Source: Cyanobacteria bacterium UBA11370
GTDB taxonomy: Bacteria; Cyanobacteriota; Cyanobacteriia; Cyanobacteriales; Coleofasciculaceae
Assembly: GCA_003486645.1 (NCBI GenBank)
Contig: DNGI01000453.1
Span: forward strand, 1 to 7,004
Reading direction: 5' to 3'
DNA length: 7,004 bases
Below the pieces are notes generated by a model. It was given only the letters and a program-made list of their open reading frames with translations, made no database searches and was not told where the DNA came from. Shown here in pieces: positions 1 through 5,356 of this stretch. The first letter of the stretch is position 1, and every line of letters starts with the position of its first letter. A program made the translations under genes and the position numbers.

Positions 1-449
1 CGGAAACCCTGCTCATCTCGGTCATCCTGCTGGGAGAAGAAAGCCTTCATAGTGCCGTGGGAGTGGCACTCAATGAGTGCGCGTCTGTATTGCTCCCCGG
101 TGGTTTCATTCGGTGTGACACAAGCCACATCTTGAGCTTGACTAGGAATAGACAATTGCCAATGGTCTTGTTCCCAATTCAGGTAGAACAGGATTTCTGC
201 CGTTTGTGCCATTGCTGCGCTAACTAGTTCCTCAACCAGTGGGCGTGGAACGCGAGGAGCTTCCATATTAAAGTAAGGCTTCATCGAAGGTAGCCCTCGA
301 ATAGGGCAGTAAGCTAAGGGAAATTGCACCAAAAGCCCCGATTTGGCGGCACGAATGAAAACCCCATTCCCAGCAAGGATAAATTCGTAGGAATGAGAGG
401 GAGGTGGTAGTTCTTGAGTTATGATTCTGTAGGCAATACCGGGTTTCAT
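1..449 (-). CDS. JAB/JAMM-family metallopeptidase, PRTRC system protein A-like (C-terminus beyond window)
   Basis: I translated this frame by hand; it is open for 149 codons plus two bases to the window edge. It begins MKPGIAYRIITQELPPPSHS and ends ECHSHGTMKAFFSQQDDRDE plus four residues. The JAMM zinc motif is clear: H129-S-H131-G, seven residues, then S139-Q-Q-D142. The upstream catalytic Glu is probably E85, an inference. JAMM proteases release ubiquitin-like modifiers by hydrolysing isopeptide or C-terminal bonds. The layout, with a long N-terminal region, a WN...W stretch near residues 91-97 and HSHG.(M).AFFS..DD.DE near the C-terminal part, is what I know of PRTRC protein A. Its ATG overlaps the stop of the E2-like gene by one base (TGATG), so the two are very likely translationally coupled and co-expressed. 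The part after the motif lies outside the window, so completeness cannot be judged. In known PRTRC cassettes a ThiF/E1-like gene would come next. Confidence 0.85.
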   Translation of the reverse strand, partial: MKPGIAYRIITQELPPPSHSYEFILAGNGVFIRAAKSGLLVQFPLAYCPIRGLPSMKPYFNMEAPRVPRPLVEELVSAAMAQTAEILFYLNWEQDHWQLSIPSQAQDVACVTPNETTGEQYRRALIECHSHGTMKAFFSQQDDRDEQGF

Positions 450-1150
450 CACCAGCTATACCTCGGATAAATGATTTGTTCGATAACCTGCTCAAGATTG
501 CTGCGATATTGATTTAAGTCTTTGATGGGATAGTGTTTCAGCTTTTTTGTTACGATTTGTGAAAGCTTTGCCTTAATGTCATCGGGATATGCTTTCGACT
601 TTCCTGACCCTAAATGGGAGTTGAAATTGGAGGTGATAAACATCTTCCAGGCACTATCAATTTCTTCAGGGGTGCAAGCGGGTGGTACAGTTGAGCCGAA
701 GCAGATTCGCCCGTCTGGATACACATTCGGTAGGGGTGCAGTAAATACTTCAGCTTCGGGGTTGAAGGAGGATTCAGAAATGCAAAAGATGTAATATTGG
801 AAGCCGTATCCCAGGAAAACTAACCCCGGAAGCGGAATGGAAAGAGAGTTTGAGTCTTGAAAGGAGAGGGTATGCCGACTTGGTGGAACAAATTTCACAA
901 CCCAGTTCCCTGACTTCCCGATACCCCAACGCACAATGCCTGTCTTTAGCCAACCGCTGTCGATAGGTTCATGGCTGAAAGCGGCTTTAACGCTGTTGGA
1001 GGAGACAAGTTTGTAGTGATGAACACCTTTTTCCATCCAGTGCAATAGCAGTTGACCGGGGAGAAATAACAGTTCTCCTTTAATCTCGTTTAACGGGCGA
1101 GGGGCAGTGCTAAGGATTTCGGCAAGGGTTTGACCAGTGAGAGCTTCCAT
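449..1150 (-). CDS. Prokaryotic E2 (ubiquitin-conjugating-like) family D protein, PRTRC system protein B-like
   Basis: A 233-residue protein. The key motif is PLPNVYPDGRICFG at residues 139-152, which closely parallels the HPN(I/V)Y.DG.ICL active-site segment of eukaryotic E2 enzymes; Cys150 sits at the catalytic cysteine position. Before it lie a beta-rich N-terminal stretch (27-50), FVPPSRHTLSF (87-97) and a hydrophobic strand LPGLVFLGYGFQYYIFCI (107-124); after it come a helical tail and a basic, helical C-terminus. This matches the Prok-E2_D/PRTRC-B family, expected to carry a ubiquitin-like modifier as a thioester or to be a derivative of such an enzyme. Neighbour evidence is strong: the stop codon overlaps the start of a JAB peptidase gene. 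ATG at 1150 is the first in-frame ATG after a stop at 1172-1174. No strong ribosome site precedes it, and the start lies inside the preceding reading frame, so coupling is likely. The family is confident; the biochemical role is inferred. Confidence 0.82.
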   Translation of the reverse strand: MEALTGQTLAEILSTAPRPLNEIKGELLFLPGQLLLHWMEKGVHHYKLVSSNSVKAAFSHEPIDSGWLKTGIVRWGIGKSGNWVVKFVPPSRHTLSFQDSNSLSIPLPGLVFLGYGFQYYIFCISESSFNPEAEVFTAPLPNVYPDGRICFGSTVPPACTPEEIDSAWKMFITSNFNSHLGSGKSKAYPDDIKAKLSQIVTKKLKHYPIKDLNQYRSNLEQVIEQIIYPRYSW

Positions 1151-1398
1151 AGATTGACCACTTGAGTAAAGTTAGTAATTGGGTCGTCCTCTAACCACAT
1201 GAGAAAGTTGTTAATTTTGGTTAGCATGGCATCAGCTTCTTGCCAATGTTGAGTCCAGAAATTAATATTTGCAACTGACCAAGAGCGGTCAGATTCACAG
1301 ATATACTCTGGATCATGACAATCCAAGAAGATATTTCCTGTGTTTTGAGAGAGCATTTCAATTGCTAAGGCTGCCCCTGTTTTATGACGAGGGAACTT
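1090..1398 (-). pseudogene. 3' fragment of an upstream cassette gene, possibly PRTRC system protein F
   Basis: The frame is open from just after a TAA (1399-1401) to its stop at 1090-1092, with the first ATG at 1356. It encodes segments such as NIFLDCHDPEYICESD and INFWTQHWQEADAMLTKINN, then a WLEDDP turn. These look like genuine protein: a Trp-rich, helical C-terminal region. It overlaps the E2-like gene by 61 bases in another frame. In PRTRC cassettes as I remember them, protein F lies directly before B, and its C-terminus is helical with a WL.DP-like turn, so this may be its tail. There is no good start or ribosome site. On the other side of the TAA, a different frame is open and would read on into the KFPRHKTGAALAIEM stretch if one frame change is allowed near 1398-1403. 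I therefore call it a broken 3' end, not a small complete gene. The F assignment is tentative. Confidence 0.45.
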
Positions 1399-1460
1399 TT
1401 AGTGATTTGATAGTAACGAATAGCTCCTCGTTTACCAAAGATACAGCATTTTCGAGGTAA
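1399..1460. other. Junction between the E2/JAB cassette and an IS remnant
   Basis: These 62 bases belong to no recognised gene. On the minus strand two frames are open through it (one containing ENAVSLVNEELFVTIKS, the other IFGKRGAIRYYQITKSS), and either might be a displaced part of the broken upstream cassette gene. On the plus strand a TAA at 1458-1460 closes the frame used by the transposase fragment that follows. I see no promoter, inverted repeat or target duplication that would define the exact IS end. Confidence 0.35.
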
Positions 1461-1708
1461 ATGAGGTACATTAAATACCAGTGCACAGACGCAACACTAT
1501 CAGAATACTGCGAGTATTTTGGAGAACAATATCAAGTTTGGGTATGTGCAAGTGTCATGTGCGGTGCATTACAAAAACAAGGACTAACACGAAAAAAAAG
1601 ACTTTACGTAGTAGCCAAGGGAAAACAGAAAGAGTCCAAAAACTGAGAATGGAGTATTGGGAGAAAGTAAAGAACATAGACCCAGAAGACTTGGTTTTTA
1701 TTGGGGAA
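1461..1708 (+). pseudogene. IS630-family transposase remnant, frameshifted and truncated at both ends
   Basis: The first frame (ATG 1461, stop 1644-1646) reads DATLSEYCEYFGEQYQVWV followed by MCGALQKQGLTRKK. The continuation, SSQGKTERVQKLRMEYWEKV then KNIDPEDLVFI, lies in the frame one base back. Together they match the middle of cyanobacterial IS630 transposases, where a winged-helix segment leads into the start of the DDE domain (YWE.V..I.PE.LVFIDE). The frames change at an A8 run (1592-1599). A loss of one A from A9, or a minus-one slippage site, would explain it; some IS630 elements are thought to use frameshifting, so this alone does not prove decay. The N-terminal helix-turn-helix region is missing, and at LVFI(D)E the first catalytic Asp is replaced by Gly just before similarity stops near 1708. 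The element is therefore inactive. No terminal inverted repeat could be located. The second frame stays open to 1837 but is meaningless after 1708. Confidence 0.75.
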
Positions 1709-1719
1709 CCGGATTTTCA

Positions 1720-1743
1720 AAGTCCCCCAGAATTGGGGGATTT
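1720..1743. repeat. C5/G5 hairpin repeat of cyanobacterial dispersed type
   Basis: The arms TCCCCCA (1723-1729) and TGGGGGA (1734-1740) are perfectly complementary around a GAAT loop. A G-T and two A-T pairs extend the stem to ten pairs (1720-1743). It is followed by TTTAGGGGGC. I recall near-identical CCCCC/GGGGG hairpins scattered through many cyanobacterial genomes, often next to IS debris, but could not verify copies here. It sits exactly where transposase similarity ends. It could also weakly insulate or terminate transcription, although no T-run follows directly. Confidence 0.6.
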
Positions 1744-1843
1744 AGGGGGCGAGATCACCTCGAAAGACAAACCAGAAGACTTGTGTGTAGACCGTAACCG
1801 TAGCCTTACCAAGGGGAAAACAAGAACTAAAGATTAGAGAACA

Positions 1844-2524
1844 ATGAAGATTGGAATTATTGGCAGTGGCAACATGGGGCGATCGCTCGGCATTTTGTGG
1901 GCAGAGCAAGGACATCAAGTGTTTTTTGGCTCCCGTGATGCGGCGAAAGGTCAAGCTGTAGCAGAAGTGGCAGGACATGCAACCAAAGGAGGCACTAACG
2001 ACGAAGCCGTTGCTTTTGCCGACGTAATTTTGTGGACGGCACGCGGCATCCTGCCGTCTAACTTACTCTCAAAGCCGGAAGCGCTAAATGGAAAAATCAT
2101 CATTGATTGTAATAACGGGGACATTCCAGAGGGATTTGAATATCCGGCGATTATCGAATCTCTGGCTGAAAAACTGGCAAAAGATGTGCCGAGTGCGCGT
2201 GTAGTCAAAGCCTTCAATACGATGGCACAAGAAGTGTTTGAGTTAGCACCTGAACCCCTTAGAAATTACAACGTTTCTGTTTTTGTTGCTGGGGATGATG
2301 AGCTAGCTAAAAAAACGGTAATGCAGCTTGCTGAAGAGATTGGTTTTGTGCCAGTCGATTCTGGGAATTTACGCAATGCTCGACTCATTGAAGGATTAGC
2401 TGATTTCATTCGGTTCATCATTATTGGTCAGCATAAAGGAGGTTACGCCACGATTTCAGTCAATGTCTTGCCTGCTGCTGAGACACAACGCTTAGGCGGA
2501 CGGCAAGCGTCAAGTTTGAAGTAA
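1844..2524 (+). CDS. NAD(P)-binding oxidoreductase, F420-dependent NADP reductase-like (copy 1)
   Basis: A 226-residue Rossmann-fold protein. The N-terminus MKIGIIGSGNMG carries the dinucleotide motif G7.G9..G12. SR at 30-31 follows strand 2, where an Arg often contacts the 2'-phosphate of NADP. Later landmarks typical of the PF03807-like family are DVILWTA (60-66), KIIIDCNNGD (84-93), VVKAFNTMAQE (120-130) and VFVAGDD (147-152), then GFVPVDSGNL (167-176). The length suits single-domain members. Homologues are usually annotated as NADPH-dependent F420 reductase or NADP oxidoreductase, but F420 use is unproven for most; a flavin, quinone or carbonyl acceptor is equally possible. The protein is expected to be cytosolic. 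The start follows IS debris and has only a weak upstream ribosome site (GAG near 1838), so its promoter may lie in 1744-1843. A strong AAAAGGAG for the next frame overlaps its stop. A paralogue lies at 2801. Confidence 0.8.
   Translation: MKIGIIGSGNMGRSLGILWAEQGHQVFFGSRDAAKGQAVAEVAGHATKGGTNDEAVAFADVILWTARGILPSNLLSKPEALNGKIIIDCNNGDIPEGFEYPAIIESLAEKLAKDVPSARVVKAFNTMAQEVFELAPEPLRNYNVSVFVAGDDELAKKTVMQLAEEIGFVPVDSGNLRNARLIEGLADFIRFIIIGQHKGGYATISVNVLPAAETQRLGGRQASSLK
1879..1886. repeat. HIP1 octamer GCGATCGC
   Basis: This palindrome recurs at 4139-4146, 6111-6118, 6570-6577 and 6851-6858. Five copies in 7 kb is far above chance for an octamer and is the usual mark of cyanobacterial DNA. None lies in the left cassette (1-1398), which is weak support for a separate origin of that part. 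Confidence 0.85.
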
Positions 2525-2539
2525 AAGGAGTTTTTTCAG

Positions 2540-2707
2540 ATGGTAACAACAACTCGCATTTATCAATTTCATCAGTATGGTAATCCAGAAGTTTTGCAAC
2601 TAGATACGGTTCCTCTACCTGAACCAATCTCTGGGGAAGTGCGCGTTCGAGTGCAGGCAATGAGCTTGAACCGTGCTGATTCAAGAAAGATTGTTGTCAC
2701 AATTTAA
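2540..2707 (+). pseudogene. N-terminal remnant of a zinc-type alcohol dehydrogenase / NADPH:quinone oxidoreductase
   Basis: A 55-codon frame starting at an ATG with an excellent ribosome site (AAAAGGAG, 2523-2530). It reads MVTTTRIYQFHQYGNPEVLQ, then LDTVPLPEPISGEVRVRVQA and MSLNRADS, after which RKIVVTI and a stop follow. The first 48 residues match the start of the GroES-like domain of QOR-type medium-chain dehydrogenases: YG.PEVL, P.P..GEV.VRV.A and LNRAD. Full proteins are about 320-340 residues. Similarity ends at about 2683; the rest of the catalytic domain and the whole NADPH-binding domain are missing. The break is followed at once by a small inverted repeat (ATTGT/ACAAT, 2690-2703) and a heptad repeat, suggesting a deletion or insertion boundary. 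The intact ribosome site suggests it was once translated as part of the same operon as the genes on either side. It is probably non-functional, though a 55-residue peptide may still be made. Confidence 0.75.
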
Positions 2708-2716
2708 CGAAAATAA

Positions 2717-2744
2717 GGCAGAGGGCAAAGGGCAGAAGGAGTAA
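2717..2744. repeat. STRR-like tandem heptad repeat
   Basis: Four consecutive heptads, GGCAGAG, GGCAAAG, GGCAGAA and GGAGTAA, form a decaying 7-bp tandem array. Short tandemly repeated repetitive sequences with this kind of unit are known from heterocystous cyanobacteria. It lies between the truncated quinone-oxidoreductase frame and the next oxidoreductase gene. Confidence 0.6.
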
Positions 2745-2800
2745 TAAAAGTTTTCATTGTTTGATGGCGTTGAAATTGGAGCGATCAGAGGATAAACATC

Positions 2801-3433
2801 ATGAAAATTGGCATTATTGGCTCAGGAAACATTGGCGGTACGTTGGGGCGGCATTGGGCAAAAGCGGGGCATGAGGTGATGTTCAGCTCCAGAAATCCGG
2901 AGGAACTCAAGCCAATGGCAGCAGAGGCAGGCGCTCAAACCGGAAGCGTTGAAGCCGCAGCAGCATTTGGGGAGGTGATTTTGCTGGCAATTCCGTTTGG
3001 CAAAATTCCTGAGTTGGCACAGCAGATTGGACGATTGGACGACAAAATTCTGATTGATGCCACGAATCCTTACCCGCAACGCGATGGTGATGTCGCTCAA
3101 CAAGTAATCGATGATGAGTCACAAACGGCTACAGGCTACGTCGCCAGTCAGTTTCCGGGTGCTCAGACAGTTAAAGCGTTCAATTCTATCTACTTCAAAG
3201 TACTGGAAGATAAGGCATTTAGAGCTGGTGATGAACGTATTGCAGTGCAGCTTTGTGGAGATGATCCGCAGGCAAAGCAGACGGTGAAGCAACTGATCGA
3301 AGACATCGGTTTTGCGCCTCAAGATATTGGCGATCTGAACAGTGGCACTATCTTTGAACCGAATGCACCACTTTACAACAAGAATCTCAAGATTGGTGAA
3401 GCGGAAACACTCTTGCAGCAACTCTCTGTTTGA
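2801..3433 (+). CDS. NAD(P)-binding oxidoreductase, F420-dependent NADP reductase-like (copy 2)
   Basis: A 210-residue paralogue of the gene at 1844. Both begin MKIGIIGSGN.G, with the same G7.G9..G12 motif and SR at 30-31. Shared later blocks are ILIDATNPYP (83-92), VKAFNS (124-129), CGDDPQAK (152-159) and IGFAPQDIGDL (169-179). DATNP is the usual family form, whereas copy 1 has DCNNG, so the two probably differ in substrate. The family is a single-domain cytosolic reductase related to the F420:NADP oxidoreductases; the real acceptor is unknown. The ATG is well placed, eight bases after AGAGGA (2787-2792). The 93 bases upstream hold only a heptad repeat and an AT-rich stretch where a promoter could sit. 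The spacing to the following NmrA-like gene is 45 bases, consistent with one transcript. Divergence between the copies is substantial, so this is not a recent tandem duplication. Confidence 0.82.
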   Translation: MKIGIIGSGNIGGTLGRHWAKAGHEVMFSSRNPEELKPMAAEAGAQTGSVEAAAAFGEVILLAIPFGKIPELAQQIGRLDDKILIDATNPYPQRDGDVAQQVIDDESQTATGYVASQFPGAQTVKAFNSIYFKVLEDKAFRAGDERIAVQLCGDDPQAKQTVKQLIEDIGFAPQDIGDLNSGTIFEPNAPLYNKNLKIGEAETLLQQLSV

Positions 3434-3464
3434 ACCATTTCAGCAGGGAAATAGCATGAAAAAT

Positions 3465-3468
3465 GAGG
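3465..3468 (+). promoter_or_regulatory. Ribosome site of the NmrA-like gene
   Basis: GAGG lies ten bases before ATG 3479 and seven before an in-frame TTG at 3476. The stretch GAGGATAAAC here is identical to that before the gene at 2801. I prefer ATG 3479, because TTG starts are rare and the TTG would add only one residue. Confidence 0.6.
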
Positions 3469-3478
3469 ATAAACTTTG

Positions 3479-4363
3479 ATGACTCACGCCAAACCCGTTG
3501 TCTTGATTCTCGGTGCAACAGGTCGCACTGGATCTCACCTTGTCAATCTTTTGGAACTGGAATCCGATCGCCTCGAAATTCGTGTTGCCATTCGTAAACC
3601 TGAACAGGCAGAACAATTCTTGAAGCGCGGCATTAAAACCGTGTTTCTTGACTTAGATGACCTCTCAACTTACGAGGATGCACTTCAAGGTGTCCATCGC
3701 CTATTCATGGTGACGGGCTACACGGTGGATATGCTGAATCAGGGTAAGAATCTCACGGATGCTGCCAAAGATGCAGGTGTTGAATACATCGTCCATGTGG
3801 GTACATTTCATCAACCGGGTCGCCCTCAAGCTAAACTAATTCGTCACTACATTTGGCATCAATTAATCGAGACTTACATCGAAGCCAGCGGCATCAGTTG
3901 GACTCATCTTTGCCCCAACGCCTTCATGCAAAACTTCTTTGGTGCAGTGCAGGATGGCAAACTGCGGATGTTTTTCGGACAAGAACGAGTCGGGCTAGTG
4001 GATTGTTTCGATCTAGCTCGTGTGGCAGCAGCGGCATTACGTGAACCCGCCAAACATTCAGGACAACGCTATTTCTTGAGTGTTGAAGCACTTACCATGC
4101 CCGAAGCGGCACAAATTCTTTCGGAAGAATTGGGAAAAGCGATCGCCTACGAGCCGTTGCCAGCCTCCGATTTACGCAAACTCCCAATCGGTCAAACAAT
4201 GGAATCTGCTTACTTCGAGTGCATTGTCCGTCAAATGGAATTACTCCAAGCCGGACAACTTCCCGACTTCGCTGACACGTATGACAATATTCCGCAAATT
4301 AGTGGTCAGTCACCTATCTCATTCCGTGAATTCGTCCGCAAAAACCTTGCTGAGTTTAAGTAG
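3479..4363 (+). CDS. NmrA-like / atypical SDR NAD(P)-binding protein
   Basis: A protein of 294 residues from ATG 3479. The N-terminal PVVLILGATGRTGSH carries G12..G15..G18, the nucleotide motif of atypical short-chain dehydrogenases. RVAIRKPEQAEQF (35-47) follows strand 2 and suggests NADP binding. Further landmarks are FLDLDDLSTYEDALQGVHRL (56-75), VEYIVHVGTF (101-110), the helix HYIWHQLIETYIEASGISW (123-141) and HLCPNAFMQNFFG (143-155). This is the pattern of the NmrA/QOR2/triphenylmethane-reductase group, which includes quinone reductases and redox-sensing regulators without enzyme activity. A canonical YxxxK pair is not evident, which suits this atypical group. The C-terminal third is the variable substrate domain. 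The gene lies 45 bases after the second F420-reductase-like gene and 39 before the EthD gene, suggesting an operon. The protein is probably a cytosolic NADPH-dependent reductase of a quinone or carbonyl; the exact substrate is unknown. Confidence 0.82.
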   Translation: MTHAKPVVLILGATGRTGSHLVNLLELESDRLEIRVAIRKPEQAEQFLKRGIKTVFLDLDDLSTYEDALQGVHRLFMVTGYTVDMLNQGKNLTDAAKDAGVEYIVHVGTFHQPGRPQAKLIRHYIWHQLIETYIEASGISWTHLCPNAFMQNFFGAVQDGKLRMFFGQERVGLVDCFDLARVAAAALREPAKHSGQRYFLSVEALTMPEAAQILSEELGKAIAYEPLPASDLRKLPIGQTMESAYFECIVRQMELLQAGQLPDFADTYDNIPQISGQSPISFREFVRKNLAEFK

Positions 4364-4402
4364 CGTGAATCGTTTCATAATTTACAACACTAGGAAATAC
4401 TA

Positions 4403-4804
4403 ATGATTAAGTTTGTGTATTGCATTCGGAAACGGGCTGATTTGACAGATGAGGAATTTCGCAATTTCTGGCGAGATAGGCATGGCCCATTTATTCGTAG
4501 TCTTGCTAAAACGCTTCGCGCTACGAAGTATATTCAAAGCCATACGTTAAACACTTTTGTCAATGCGGAAATTGTCAAGTCACGCGGTCTAGATTCTCCC
4601 CCTTACGATGGCATTACCGAGATTTGGTGGGAAAGTATGGAAGACTTTTTAGCTGCCGTCAGTACGCCTGAAGGTCAAGAAGCCGCAAGGCAGTACATCA
4701 CCGATCCAAAAGTTGGTGAGGTAAATTTTGTTGACTTCTCTCAATCTCGCGCTTTTTTGACCGAGGAGCATACGGTCTTTGATTTCTCTTTAGAGGTTGT
4801 TTGA
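4403..4804 (+). CDS. EthD domain-containing protein
   Basis: A 133-residue protein of the EthD family (dimeric alpha/beta-barrel fold). The signature is FRNFWRDRHGPFIRSLAKTL (19-38), where the W..RHGP stretch is the family hallmark. A second block, YDGITEIWWESMEDFLAA (68-85), supplies the central strand and helix. EthD was named from an ether-degradation operon in Rhodococcus and is needed there for an unknown step. Other members act as small cyclases or oxygenase helpers, so the reaction here is unknown. The start is supported by AGGAA (4392-4396), six bases before the ATG. The C-terminus contains VNFVDFSQSRAFLTEEHTVF (107-126), a final strand consistent with a complete protein. It is the last gene of the closely spaced run with the NmrA-like and F420-reductase-like genes, which suggests small-molecule detoxification or catabolism. 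Confidence 0.85.
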   Translation: MIKFVYCIRKRADLTDEEFRNFWRDRHGPFIRSLAKTLRATKYIQSHTLNTFVNAEIVKSRGLDSPPYDGITEIWWESMEDFLAAVSTPEGQEAARQYITDPKVGEVNFVDFSQSRAFLTEEHTVFDFSLEVV

Positions 4805-4877
4805 GTCGAACTGCATCCTTATTTATCGCATCTTGTGATTGCAATGAAAGGCGGCATTAGTAAAAAGGAAAGCCATT

Positions 4878-5324
4878 ATGACAGAAATCACCACTAGACC
4901 GCCTTCTCAAAATGAGTATTCTCTAATACAGAGTCTCTATAAGGAGCTGTATGAATTTCTTGATTCATCACCTCCGCCTGTAGAATGGGTCAATTACGTC
5001 TATGAACAGTCGATATCAGGAGAGCGTAACTATTGGCTTGCTCTGCTTGACAGCAATGTTGTAGGATTTGTTGATTTCAAGGTCATACCATTTCACCAGG
5101 GTTCAGAGCAGAAGTTTGCCAGAATATTCGATTTTTTCATTAGACCATCAGTTCAACGGTGTGGATACGGGACGCAGCTAGCTCGTAAGGTCATTAGTTC
5201 AGCGAACGAACAGGGAGCAATTAACATTGAGATAAACGTTTTACCTGATAACAAACCAGCTCTCGATTTTTGGAAAAGTATTGGTTTCAGCCTTCATCTT
5301 TATGCTCTTCAAATGAACCTATAG
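4878..5324 (+). CDS. GNAT-family N-acetyltransferase
   Basis: A 148-residue single-domain acetyltransferase. Motif A, the acetyl-CoA pyrophosphate loop, is QRCGYGTQLARKV at 93-105, following the core strand ARIFDFFIRPS (81-91). Motif B, INVLPDNKPALDFWKSIGF (119-137), is the classical N...A..FW...GF ending. WLALLDSNVVGFVDF (53-67) supplies the antiparallel strands before it. The sequence closes with one further strand, as expected for a complete member. The enzyme should transfer acetyl from acetyl-CoA to an amine; antibiotics, small amines and protein N-termini are all possible targets and nothing here narrows the choice. ATG 4878 has AAGGA (4865-4869) at eight bases. The 73 bases before it separate it from the EthD gene and may hold their own promoter, though no clear boxes are visible. 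A second, unrelated GNAT fragment lies 32 bases downstream. Confidence 0.85.
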   Translation: MTEITTRPPSQNEYSLIQSLYKELYEFLDSSPPPVEWVNYVYEQSISGERNYWLALLDSNVVGFVDFKVIPFHQGSEQKFARIFDFFIRPSVQRCGYGTQLARKVISSANEQGAINIEINVLPDNKPALDFWKSIGFSLHLYALQMNL

Positions 5325-5334
5325 ATAAGTAATA

Positions 5335-5346
5335 CATTCATGAATG
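5335..5346. promoter_or_regulatory. 12-bp perfect palindrome just before a ribosome site
   Basis: CATTCATGAATG is its own reverse complement and abuts the GGAAG ribosome site (5346-5350) of the gene starting at 5357. It could be an operator or simply chance in AT-rich intergenic DNA. No second copy was found in the window. Confidence 0.25.
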
Positions 5347-5356
5347 GAAGAAGCAT

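Noticed and set aside
268..495. 75-codon minus-strand open frame across the start of the JAB gene
   Set aside because: It lies in another frame over the JAMM gene and the end of the E2 gene, both of which show conserved motifs; its translation shows no recognisable pattern.
576..794. 72-codon plus-strand open frame
   Set aside because: It is antisense to the E2-like gene and covers its active-site motif; it has no ribosome site and no recognisable features.
1791..1802. ACCGTA twice in tandem as an operator before the first oxidoreductase gene
   Set aside because: There are only two short units, with no promoter boxes next to them and no further copies upstream of related genes.
1461..1837. 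Two independent small genes instead of one broken transposase
   Set aside because: Both frames align in series to one IS630 transposase across the A8 run; the tail after 1708 is hairpin repeat and unrelated DNA.
1742..1978. 78-codon minus-strand frame over the start of the first oxidoreductase
   Set aside because: It is antisense to a clear Rossmann motif and looks like a shadow frame.
2460..2684. 74-codon minus-strand frame
   Set aside because: It is antisense to the end of copy 1 and to the quinone-oxidoreductase remnant, whose frame has strong family similarity and a strong ribosome site.
2690..2703. ATTGT/ACAAT inverted repeat as a transposon end or Tn7-like binding site
   Set aside because: A five-base arm occurs often by chance in AT-rich DNA, and no partner copy or target duplication is seen.
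3119..3421. 100-codon minus-strand frame
   Set aside because: It is antisense to copy 2 of the reductase, with composition as expected of a shadow.
4080..4403. 107-codon plus-strand frame overlapping the NmrA-like gene
   Set aside because: It is a shifted reading of the NmrA-like C-terminal region and has no ribosome site.
4805..4877. Intrinsic terminator or riboswitch between the EthD and GNAT genes
   Set aside because: There is no GC-rich stem followed by a T-run and no conserved RNA pattern in these 73 bases.
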